From assembly GCA_037013495.1 (NCBI GenBank), contig CM072801.1, positions 30,492,001 through 30,556,000 of the forward strand: a stretch of DNA of 64,000 bases. The letters run 5' to 3'. Positions 13,319-25,580 of this stretch are shown in pieces; positions within the stretch are counted from its first letter, which is position 1, and each line of letters starts with the position of its first letter. The stretch comes from Hippophae tibetana (taxonomy: Eukaryota; Streptophyta; Magnoliopsida; Rosales; Elaeagnaceae). Both the position numbers and the translations under genes were made by a program. The notes below the pieces were generated by a model. It was not told the DNA's origin, ran no database searches, and saw nothing but the letters and a program-made list of their open reading frames with translations.

Positions 13319-16300
13319 TGGCATCTCATTGCATTGTTTTCAGTTCTTGTTGTTTTGGGTTCCAATTTGATCATCTAAACCCTTTTCTAAGCAATTTACT
13401 CAATTTTAATCCTTTGAGTTCCTATGTTGTTCGCCTAAAGGTTCTGCATCATTTGGTATCAATGCCTGGGTTGCTGAAAATATGGTATTTATCTTCATAT
13501 ATTCATTTTTTGAATTTCACATTTAAAAAACTTTGTCCATTTAATTTTGTTTGCTTTCATAAGTCAAAAACCACAAAGAAAGATAGATATTTGTGTAACA
13601 AGCCTTGTGTTTTCTTACAATTTTGTAGTCATTATTTTATATTTCGACTTAATTTCCTTGTTTTATTTAAATTCTTGGTACCTTTTTCTTGTTTTATGTT
13701 TTCTGTGTACAACCTATTTTTGCTTTTCAAAGAAACAATAGCGATACTACATTTCATAGTTTCAAGAAAAACTAGGTTATTAATATCGGTGGGAATATTA
13801 AACTATTGTAACTTTTAATTCTTGCATCGAAATGACTATTATACTGTATCAAATCGTAGCTCTTTCGATTCCTAAAAACACACTTCAAGAATAGTTTAGT
13901 TATTGCCATTTTTTAGCCATAATTACTTTGTTTATACTACTTGCCAACCTCTAAAAGATAGGTGGCATCTCATTGCGTTGTAATCTGTTCTTGTTGTTTT
14001 GGGTTCAAATTTGATCATCTTAACCCTTTTCTAAGAAATTTACTCATTCTTAATCCTTTGAGTTCCTATGTTGTTCGCCTAAAGGTTCCGCATCATTTGG
14101 TATCAATGCCTTGGTTGCTGAAAATATGGTATCTATCTTCATATATTCATTTTTTGAATTTCAAATTTAAAAAACTTTGTCCATTTAATTTTCTTTGCTT
14201 TCGTAAGTAAAAAACCACAAAGAAAGATAGATATTTGGATAAAAAGTCTTTTGTTTTCTTACAATTTTGTTGTCATTATTTTGTCATATGACTTAATTTC
14301 CTTGTTTTATTTAAATTCTTTGTACCTTTTTCTTGTTTTATGTTTTCTGTGTGCAACCTATTTTTGCTTTTCAAAGAAACAATAGAGCTACTGCATTTCG
14401 CAGTTTCAAGAAAAACTAGGTTATTAATATCGGTGGCAATATTAAACTATTGTAACTTTTAATTCTTGCATCGAAATGACTATTGTACTGTATCAAATCG
14501 TAGCTCTTTCGATTCCTAAAAACACACTGCAGGAATAGTTTAGTTATTGGCATTTGTTTAGCCATAATTACTTTGTTTACACTACTTTCCAACCTCTAAA
14601 AGATAGGTGGCATCTCATTGCGTTGTAATCTGTTCTTGTTGTTTTGGGTTCAAATTTGATCATCTTAACCCTTTTCTAAGCAATTTACTCATTCTTAATC
14701 CTTTTAGTTCATATGTTATTCCCCTAAAGATTCCGCATCATTTGGTATCAAAGCCTTTGTTGCAAAAAATATGTTATCTATCTTCTTATATTTATTTTTT
14801 GAATTTTATATTTAAAAAAACATTGTCCATTGAATTTTTTGTGTTTTCGTTAGACACAAATCACAAAGAAAGATAGATATTTGTATACCAAGTCTTGTGT
14901 TTTCTTTTAATTTTGTTGTCATTATTTTGTCTTTCGATTTCATTTCCTTTCTTTCTTTAAATTCTTTGTACCTTTTTCTTGTGTCATGTTTTCTGTGTTA
15001 AATCTATTTTTGTTATTGAAAGAAACCATAGGGATACTACAGTTCATAGTTTCAAGAAAAACTAGGTTATTAATATCGGTGGCAATATTAAACTATTGTA
15101 ACTTTTAATTCGTGCATCGAAATGACTATTGTACTGTATCAAATCGTAGCTCTATCGATTCCTAAAAACACAATGCAAGAATAGTTTAGTTATCGGCATT
15201 TTTTTTAACCAAAATTACTTTGTTTACAGTACTTGCCAACCCCTAATAGGTTGGTGGCATCTCATTGCATTGTTTTCTGTTCTTGTTGTTTTGGGTTCCA
15301 ATTTGATCATCTTAACCCTTTTCTAAGAAATTTACTCATTCTTAATCCTTTGAGTTCCTATGTTGTTCGCCTAAAGGTTCTCCATCATTTGGTATCAATG
15401 CCTGGGTTGCTGAAAATATGGTATTTATCTTCATATATTCATTTTTTGAATTTCACATTTAAAAAACTTTGTCCATTTAATTTTGTTTGCTTTCATAAGT
15501 CAAAAACCACAAAGAAAGATAGATATTTGTGTAACAAGCCTTGTGTTTTCTTACAATTTTGTAGTCATTATTTTATATTTCGACTTAATTTCCTTGTTTT
15601 ATTTAAATTCTTGGTACCTTTTTCTTGTTTTATGTTTTCTGTGTACAACCTATTTTTGCTTTTCAAAGAAACAATAGCGATACTACATTTCATAGTTTCA
15701 AGAAAAACTAGGTTATTAATATCGGTGGGAATATTAAACTATTGTAACTTTTAATTCTTGCATCGAAATGACTATTATACTGTATCAAATCGTAGCTCTT
15801 TCGATTCCTAAAAACACACTTCAAGAATAGTTTAGTTATTGCCATTTTTTAGCCATAATTACTTTGTTTATACTACTTGCCAACCTCTAAAAGATAGGTG
15901 GCATCTCATTGCGTTGTAATCTGTTCTTGTTGTTTTGGGTTCAAATTTGATCATCTTAACCCTTTTCTAAGAAATTTACTCATTCTTAATCCTTTGAGTT
16001 CCTATGTTGTTCGCCTAAAGGTTCCGCATCATTTGGTATCAATGCCTTGGTTGCTGAAAATATGGTATCTATCTTCATATATTCATTTTTTGAATTTCAA
16101 ATTTAAAAAACTTTGTCCATTTAATTTTCTTTGCTTTCGTAAGTAAAAAACCACAAAGAAAGATAGATATTTGGATAAAAAGTCTTTTGTTTTCTTACAA
16201 TTTTGTTGTCATTATTTTGTCATATGACTTAATTTCCTTGTTTTATTTAAATTCTTTGTACCTTTTTCTTGTTTTATGTTTTCTGTGTGTAACCTATTTT

Positions 16301-17189
16301 TGCTTTTGAAAAAAACAATAGAGCTACGGCATTTCGTAGTTTCAAGAATAACTGGGTTATTAATATCGGTGGCAATATTAAACTATTGTAACTTTTATTT
16401 CTTGCATCGAAATGACTATTGTACTGTATCAAATCGTAGCTCTTTCGATTCCTAAAAACACACTGCAGGAATAGTTTAGTTATCGGCATTTTTTTAGCCA
16501 TAATTACTTTGTTTACACTACTTTCCAACCTCTAAAAGATAGGTGGCATCTCATTGCGTTGTAATCTGTTCTTGTTTGTTTTGGGTTCAAATTTGAGCAT
16601 CTTAACCCATTTCGAAGCAATTTACTCATTTTTAATCCTTTGAGTTCATATGTTATTCCCCTAAAGATTCCGCATCATTTGGTATCAAAGCCTTTGTTGC
16701 TGAAAATATGTTATCTATCTTCTTATATTTATTTTTAGAATTTTATATTTAAAAAACATTGTCCATTGAATTTTCTGTGTTTTCGATAGACACAAATCAC
16801 AAAGAAAGATAGATATTTGTATACCAAGTCTTGTGTTTTCTTTTAATTTTGTTGTCATTATTTTGTCTTTCGATTTCATTTCCTTTCTTTCTTTAAATTC
16901 TTTGTACCTTTTTCTTGTGTCATGTTTTCTGTGTTAAATCTATTTTTGTTATTGAAAGAAACCATAGGGATACTACAGTTCATAGTTTCAAGAAAAACTA
17001 GGTTATTAATATCGGTGACAATATTAAACTATTGTACCTTTTAATTCGTGCATCGAAATGACTATTGTAGTGTATCAAATCGTACCTCTATCGATTCCTA
17101 AAAACACAATGCAAGAATAGTTTAGTTATCGGCATTTTTTTAACCAAAATTACTTTGTTTACACTACTTGCCAACCCCTAATAGGTTGG
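13319..17189 (+). repeat. Hexamer HOR copy 2 with an A/B-type tract in D/E
   Basis: Monomer landmarks: 13319 A, 13963 B, 14608 C, 15255 D, 15899 E-position, 16544 F. The first three monomers are almost identical to copy 1. The fourth starts as D (GGTTCTCCATC at 15377) but switches to A-type bases by 15531 (GTAACAAGCCTTG). The fifth is B-type until about 16286, then E-type (GTAACC with GAAAAAAAC). Unit length is essentially unchanged at 3,871 bp. That suggests replacement of D/E sequence by A/B sequence rather than insertion. Confidence 0.88.
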
Positions 17190-20100
17190 TGGCATCTCAT
17201 TGCATTGTTTTCTGTTCTTGTTGTTTTGGGTTCCAATTTGATCATCTTAACCCTTTTCTAAGCAATTTACTCATTCTTAATCCTTTGAGTTCCTATGTTG
17301 TTCGCCTAAAGGTTCTGCATCATTTGGTATCAATGCCTGGGTTGCTGAAAATATGGTATTTATCTTCATATATTCATTTTTTGAATTTCACATTTAAAAA
17401 ACTTTGTCCATTTAATTTTGTTTGCTTTCATAAGTCAAAAACCACAAAGAAAGATAGATATTTGTGTAACAAGCCTTGTGTTTTCTTACAATTTTGTAGT
17501 CATTATTTTATATTTCGACTTAATTTCCTTGTTTTATTTAAATTCTTGGTACCTTTTTCTTGTTTTATGTTTTCTGTGTACAACCTATTTTTGCTTTTCA
17601 AAGAAACAATAGCGATACTACATTTCATAGTTTCAAGAAAAACTAGGTTATTAATATCGGTGGGAATATTAAACTATTGTAACTTTTAATTCTTGCATCG
17701 AAATGACTATTATACTGTATCAAATCGTAGCTCTTTCGATTCCTAAAAACACACTTCAAGAATAGTTTCGTTATTGCCATTTTTTAGCCATAATTACTTT
17801 GTTTATACTACTTGCCAACCTCTAAAAGATAGGTGGCATCTCATTGCGTTGTAATCTGTTCTTGTTGTTTTGGGTTCAAATTTGATCATCTTAACCCTTT
17901 TCTAAGAAATTTACTCATTCTTAATCCTTTGAGTTCCTATGTTGTTCGCCTAAAGGTTCCGCATCATTTGGTATCAATGCCTTGGTTGCTGAAAATATGG
18001 TATCTATCTTCATATATTCATTTTTTGAATTTCAAATTTAAAAAACTTTGTCCATTTAATTTTCTTTGCTTTCGTAAGTAAAAAACCACAAAGAAAGATA
18101 GATATTTGGATAAAAAGTCTTTTGTTTTCTTACAATTTTGTTGTCATTATTTTGTCATATGACTTAATTTCCTTGTTTTATTTAAATTCTTTGTACCTTT
18201 TTCTTGTTTTATGTTTTCTGTGTGCAACCTATTTTTGCTTTTCAAAGAAACAATAGAGCTACTGCATTTCGCAGTTTCAAGAAAAACTAGGTTATTAATA
18301 TCGGTGGCAATATTAAACTATTGTAACTTTTAATTCTTGCATCGAAATGACTATTGTACTGTATCAAATTGTAGCTCTTTCGATTCCTAAAAACACACTA
18401 CAGGAATAGTTTAGTTATTGGCATTTGTTTAGCCATAATTACTTTGTTTACACTACTTTCCAACCTCTAAAAGATAGGTGGCATCTCATTGCGTTGTAAT
18501 CTGTTCTTGTTGTTTTGGGTTCAAATTTGATCATCTTAACCCTTTTCTAAGCAATTTACTCATTCTTAATCCTTTTAGTTCATATGTTATTCCCCTAAAG
18601 ATTCCGCATCATTTGGTATCAAAGCCTTTGTTGCAAAAAATATGTTATCTATCTTCTTATATTTATTTTTTGAATTTTATATTTAAAAAAACATTGTCCA
18701 TTGAATTTTTTGTGTTTTCGTTAGACACAAATCACAAAGAAAGATAGATATTTGTATACCAAGTCTTGTGTTTTCTTTTAATTTTGTTGTTATTATTTTG
18801 TCTTTCGATTTCATTTCCTTTCTTTCTTTAAATTCTTTGTACCTTTTTCTTGTGTCATGTTTTCTGTGTTAAATCTATTTTTGTTATTGAAAGAAACCAT
18901 AGGGATACTACAGTTCATAGTTTCAAGAAAAACTAGGTTATTAATATCGGTGGCAATATTAAACTATTGTAACTTTTAATTCGTGCATCGAAATGACTAT
19001 TGTACTGTATCAAATCGTAGCTCTATCGATTCCTAAAAACACAATGCAAGAATAGTTTAGTTATCGGCATTTTTTTTAACCAAAATTACTTTGTTTACAG
19101 TACTTGCCAACCCCTAATAGGTTGGTGGCATCTCATTGCATTGTTTTCTGTTCTTGTTGTTTTGGGTTCCAATTTGATCATCTTAACCCTTTTCTAAGAA
19201 ATTTACTCATTCTTAATCCTTTGAGTTCCTATGTTGTTCGCCTAAAGGTTCTCCATCATTTGGTATCAATGCCTGGGTTGCTGAAAATATGGTATTTATC
19301 TTCATATATTCATTTTTTGAATTTCACATTTAAAAAACTTTGTCCATTTAATTTTGTTTGCTTTCATAAGTCAAAAACCACAAAGAAAGATAGATATTTG
19401 TATAACAAGTCTTTTGTTTTCTTACAATTTTGTAGTCATTATTTTATAATTCGACTTAATTTCCTAGTTTTATTTAAATTCTTTGTACCATTTTCTTGTT
19501 TTATGTTTTCTGTGTGCAACCTATTTTTGCTTTTCAAAGAAACAATAGAGCTACTGCATTTCGTAGTTTCAAGAAAAAACTAGGTTATTAATATCGGTGG
19601 CAATATTAAACTACTGTAACTTTTAATTCGTGCATCAAAATGACTATTGTACTGTATCAAATCGTAGCTCTTTCGATTCCTAAAAACACACTTCAAGAAT
19701 AGTTTAGTTATTGCCATTTTTTAGCCATAATTACTTTGTTTATACTACTTGCCAACCTCTAAAAGATAGGTGGCATCTCATTGCGTTGTAATCTGTTCTT
19801 GTTGTTTTGGGTTCAAATTTGATCATCTTAACCCTTTTCTAAGAAATTTACTCATTCTTAATCCTTTGAGTTCCTATGTTGTTCGCCTAAAGGTTCCGCA
19901 TCATTTGGTATCAATGCCTTGGTTGCTGAAAATATGGTATCTATCTTCATATATTCATTTTTTGAATTTCAAATTTAAAAAACTTTGTCCACTTAATTTT
20001 CTTTGCTTTCGTAAGTAAAAAACCACAAAGAAAGATAGATATTTGGATAAAAAGTCTTGTGTTTTCTTACAATTTTGTTGTCATTATTTTGTCATATGAC

Positions 20101-21061
20101 TTAATTTCTTTGTTTTATTTAAATTCTTAGTACTTTTTTCTTGTTTTATGTTTTCCATTTGTAACCTATTTTTGCTTTTGAAAAAAACAATAGAGCTACG
20201 GCATTTCGTAGTTTCAAGAATAACTGGGTTATTAATATCGGTGGCAATATTAAACTATTGTAACTTTTAATTCTTGCATCGAAATGACTATTGTACTGTA
20301 TCAAATCGTAGCTCTTTCGATTCCTAAAAACACACTGCAGGAATAGTTTAGTTATCGGCATTTTTTTAGCCATAATTACTTTGTTTACACTACTTTCCAA
20401 CCTCTAAAAGATAGGTGGCATCTCATTGCGTTGTAATCTGTTCTTGTTTGTTTTGGGTTCAAATTTGAGCATCTTAACCCATTTCGAAGCAATTTACTCA
20501 TTTTTAATCCTTTGAGTTCATATGTTATTCCCCTAAAGATTCCGCATCATTTGGTATCAAAGCCTTTGTTGCTGAAAATATGTTATCTATCTTCTTATAT
20601 TTATTTTTAGAATTTTATATTTAAAAAACATTGTCCATTGAATTTTCTGTGTTTTCGATAGACACAAATCACAAAGAAAGATAGATATTTGTATACCAAG
20701 TCTTGTGTTTTCTTTTAATTTTGTTGTCATTATTTTGTCTTTCGATTTCATTTCCTTTCTTTCTTTAAATTCTTTGTACCTTTTTCTTGTGTCATGTTTT
20801 CTGTGTTAAATCTATTTTTGTTATTGAAAGAAACCATAGGGATACTACAGTTCATAGTTTCAAGGAAAACTAGGTTATTAATATCGGTGACAATATTAAA
20901 CTATTGTACCTTTTAATTCGTGCATCGAAATGACTATTGTAGTGTATCAAATCGTACCTCTATCGATTCCTAAAAACACAATGCAAGAATAGTTTAGTTA
21001 TCGGCATTTTTTTAACCAAAATTACTTTGTTTACACTACTTGCCAACCCCTAATAGGTTGG
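17190..21061 (+). repeat. Hexamer HOR copy 3, 3,872 bp
   Basis: Monomer landmarks: A 17190, B 17834, C 18479, D 19126, E 19771, F 20416. D and E carry the original D/E bases, as in copy 1 (GGTTCTCCATC near 19248, CCACTTAATTTT near 19989), unlike copy 2. F shares AATTTGAGCATCTTAACCC with the F of copy 2 and the later copies, whereas copy 1 has AATTTGATCATC. So F variants and D/E variants have different histories across the three units. Confidence 0.9.
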
Positions 21062-24000
21062 TGGCATCTCATTGCATTGTTTTCAGTTCTTGTTGTTTTG
21101 GGTTCCAATTTGATCATCTTAACCCTTTTCTAAGCAATTTACTCATTCTTAATCCTTTGAGTTCCTATGTTGTTCGCCTAAAGGTTCTGCATCATTTGGT
21201 ATCAATGCCTGGGTTGCTGAAAATATGGTATTTATCTTCATATATTCATTTTTTGAATTTCACATTTAAAAAACTTTGTCCATTTAATTTTGTTTGCTTT
21301 CATAAGTCAAAAACCACAAAGAAAGATAGATATTTGTGTAACAAGTCTTGTGTTTTCTTACAATTTTGTAGTCATTATTTTATATTTCGACTAAATTTCC
21401 TAGTTTTATTTAAATTCTTTGTACCATTTTCTTGTTTTATGTTTTTTGTGTTCAACCTATTTTTGCTTTTCAAAGAAACAATAGAGCTACTGCATTTCGT
21501 AGTTTCAAGAAAAAACTAGGTTATTAATATCGGTGGCAATATTAAACTACTGTAACTTTTAATTCGTGCATCAAAATGACTATTGTACTGTATCAAATCG
21601 TAGCTCTTTCGATTCCTAAAAACACACTGCAGGAATAGTTTAGTTATCGGCATTTTTGTAGCCATAATTACTTTGTTTACACTACTTTCCAACCTCTAAA
21701 AGATAGGTGGCATCTCATTGCGTAGTAATCTGTTCTTGTTTGTTTTGGGTTCAAATTTGAGCATCTTAACCCATTTCGAAGCAATTTACTCATTTTTAAT
21801 CCTTTGAGTTCATATGTTATTCCCCTAAAGATTCCGCATCATTTGGTATCAAAGCCTTTGTTGCTGAAAATATGTTATCTATCTTCTTATATTTATTTTT
21901 AGAATTTTATATTTAAAAAAACATTGTCCATTGAATTTTCTGTGTTTTCGATAGACACAAATCACAAAGAAAGATAGATATTTGTATACCAAGTCTTGTG
22001 TTTTCTTTTAATTTTGTTGTCATTATTTTGTCTTTCGATTTCATTTCCTTTCTTTCTTTAAATTCTTTGTACCTTTTTCTTGTGTCATGTTTTCTGTGTT
22101 AAATCTATTTTTGTTATTGAAAGAAACCATAGGGATACTACAGTTCATAGTTTCAAGAAAAACTAGGTTATTAATATCGGTGACAATATTAAACTATTGT
22201 ACCTTTTAATTCGTGCATCGAAATGACTATTGTAGTGTATCAAATCGTACCTCTATCGATTCCTAAAAACACAATGCAAGAATAGTTTAGTTATCGGCAT
22301 TTTTTTAACCAAAATTACTTTGTTTACAGTACTTGCCAACCCCTAATAGGTTGGTGGCATCTCATTGCATTGTTTTCAGTTATTGTTGTTTTGGGTTCCA
22401 ATTTGATCATCTTAACCCTTTTCTAAGAAATTTACTCATTCTTAATCCTTTGAGTTCCTATGTTGTTCGCCTAAAGGTTCTCCATCATTTGGTATCAATG
22501 CCTGGGTTGCTGAAAATATGGTATTTATCTTCATATATTCATTTTTTGAATTTCACATTTAAAAAACTTTGTCCATTTAATTTTGTTTGCTTTCATAAGT
22601 CAAAAACCACAAAGAAAGATAGATATTTGTATAACAAGTCTTTTGTTTTCTTACAATTTTGTAGTCATTATTTTATAATTCGACTTAATTTCCTAGTTTT
22701 ATTTAAATTCTTTGTACCATTTTCTTGTTTTATGTTTTCTGTGTGCAACCTATTTTTGCTTTTCAAAGAAACAATAGAGCTACTGCATTTCGTAGTTTCA
22801 AGAAAAAACTAGGTTATTAATATCGGTGGCAATATTAAACTACTGTAACTTTTAATTCGTGCATCAAAATGACTATTGTGCTGTATCAAATCGTAGCTCT
22901 TTCGATTCCTAAAAACACACTTCAAGAATAGTTTAGTTATTGCCATTTTTTAGCCATAATTACTTTGTTTATACTACTTGCCAACCTCTAAAAGATAGGT
23001 GGCATCTCATTGCGTTGTAATCTGTTCTTGTTGTTTTGGGTTCAAATTTGATCATCTTAACCCTTTTCTAAGAAATTTACTCATTCTTAATCCTTTGAGT
23101 TCCTATGTTGTTCGCCTAAAGGTTCCGCATCATTTGGTATCAATGCCTTGGTTGCTGAAAATATGGTATCTATCTTCATATATTCATTTTTTGAATTTCA
23201 AATTTAAAAAACTTTGTCCACTTAATTTTCTTTGCTTTCGTAAGTAAAAAACCACAAAGAAAGATAGATATTTGGATAAAAAGTCTTGTGTTTTCTTACA
23301 ATTTTGTTGTCATTATTTTGTCATATGACTTAATTTCCTTGTTTTATTTAAATTCTTAGTACTTTTTTCTTGTTTTATGTTTTCCATGTGTAACCTATTT
23401 TTGCTTTTGAAAAAAACAATAGAGCTACGACATTTCGTAGTTTCAAGAAGAACTGGGTTATTAATATCGGTGGCAATATTAAACTATTGTAACTTTTAAT
23501 TCTTGCATCGAAATGACTATGGTACTGTATCAAATCGTAGCTCTTTCGATTCCTAAAAACACACTGCAGGAATAGTTTAGTTATCGGCATTTTTTTAGCC
23601 ATAATTACTTTGTTTACACTACTTTCCAACCTCTAAAAGATAGGTGGCATCTCATTGCGTTGTAATCTGTTCTTGTTTGTTTTGGGTTCAAATTTGAGCA
23701 TCTTAACCCATTTCGAAGCAATTTACTCATTTTTAATCCTTTGAGTTCATATGTTATTCCCCTAAAGATTCCGCATCATTTGGTATCAAAGCCTTTGTTG
23801 CTGAAAATATGTTATCTATCTTCTTATATTTATTTTTAGAATTTTATATTTAAAAAAACATTGTCCATTGAATTTTCTGTGTTTTCGATAGACACAAATC
23901 ACAAAGAAAGATAGATATTTGTATACCAAGTCTTGTGTTTTCTTTTAATTTTGTTGTCATTATTTTGTCTTTCGATTTCATTTCCTTTCTTTCTTTAAAT

Positions 24001-25580
24001 TCTTTGTACCTTTTTCTTGTGTCATGTTTTCTGTGTTAAATCTATTTTTGTTATTGAAAGAAACCATAGGGATACTACAGTTCATAGTTTCAAGAAAAAC
24101 TAGGTTATTAATATCGGTGACAATATTAAACTATTGTACCTTTTAATTCGTGCATCGAAATGACTATTGTAGTGTATCAAATCGTACCTCTATCGATTCC
24201 TAAAAACATAATGCAAGAATAGTTTAGTTATCGGCATTTTTTTAACCAAAATTACTTTGTTTACACTACTTGCCAACCCCTAATAGGTTGGTGGCATCTC
24301 ATTGCATTGTTTTCAGTTCTTGTTGTTTTGGGTTCCAATTTGATCATCTTAACCCTTTTCTAAGAAATTTACTCATTCTTAATCCTTTGAGTTCCTATGT
24401 TGTTCGCCTAAAGGTTCTGCATCATTTGGTATCAATGCCTGGGTTGCTGAAAATATGGTATTTATCTTCATATATTCATTTTTTGAATTTCACATTTAAA
24501 AAACTTTGTCCATTTAATTTTGTTTGCTTTCATAAGTCAAAAACCACAAAGAAAGATAGATATTTGTGTAACAAGTCTTGTGTTTTCTTACAATTTTGTA
24601 GTCATTATTTTATATTTCGACTAAATTTCCTAGTTTTATTTAAATTCTTTGTACCATTTTCTTGTTTTATGTTTTTTGTGTGCAACCTATTTTTGCTTTT
24701 CAAAGAAACAATAGAGTTACTGCATTTCGTAGTTTCAAGAAAAAACTAGGTTATTAATATCGGTGGCAATATTAAACTACTGTAACTTTTAATTCGTGCA
24801 TCAAAATGACTATTGTACTGTATCAAATCGTAGCTCTTTCGATTCCTAAAAACACACTTCAAGAATAGTTTAGTTATTGCCATTTTTTAGCCATAATTAC
24901 TTTGTTTAAACTACTTACCAACCTCTAAAAGATAGGTGGCATCTCATTGCGTTGTAATCTGTTCTTGTTGTTTTGGGTTCAAATTTGATCATCTTAACCC
25001 TTTTCTAAGAAATATACTCATTGTTAATCCTTTGAGTTCCTATGTTGTTCGCCTAAAGGTTCCGCATCATTTGGTATCAATGCCTTGGTTGCTGAAAATA
25101 TTGTTTCTATCTTCATATATTCATTTTTTGAATTTCAAATTTAAAAAACTTTGTCCATTTAATTTTCTTTGCTTTCGTAAGTAAAAAACCACAAAGAAAG
25201 ATAGATATTTGGATAAAAAGTCTTTTGTTTTCTTACAATTTTGTTGTCATTATTTTGTCATATGACTTAATTTCCTTGTTTTATTTAAATTCTTTGTACC
25301 TTTTTCTTGTTTTATGTTTTTATGTGCAACCTATTTTTGCTTTTGAAATAAACAATAGAGCTACGGCATTTCGTAGTTTCAAGAAAAACTAGGTTATTAA
25401 TATCGGTGGCAATATTAAACTATTGTAACTCTTAATTCTTGCATTGAAATGACTATTGTACTGTATCAAATCGTAGCTCTTTCGCTTCCTAAAAACACAC
25501 TGCAGGAATAGTTTAGTTATCGGCATTTTTTTAGCCATAATTACTTTGTTTACACTACTTGCCAACCTCTAAAAGAAAGG
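21062..25580 (+). repeat. Trimer/dimer continuation of the hexamer block
   Basis: Landmarks: 21062 (A start, D end), 21708 F, 22355 D, 23000 E, 23645 F, 24292 (A/D mosaic), 24937 E-like. The A-B-C half is no longer present. The order is D-F, D-E-F, D-E. Spacing D to D is 1,293 bp and then 1,937 bp, so the first unit lacks one monomer. The last E-like monomer has private changes (ATATTGTTTCTATC near 25098, AAATATACTCATTG near 25012), consistent with decay at the edge of the block. Confidence 0.84.
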
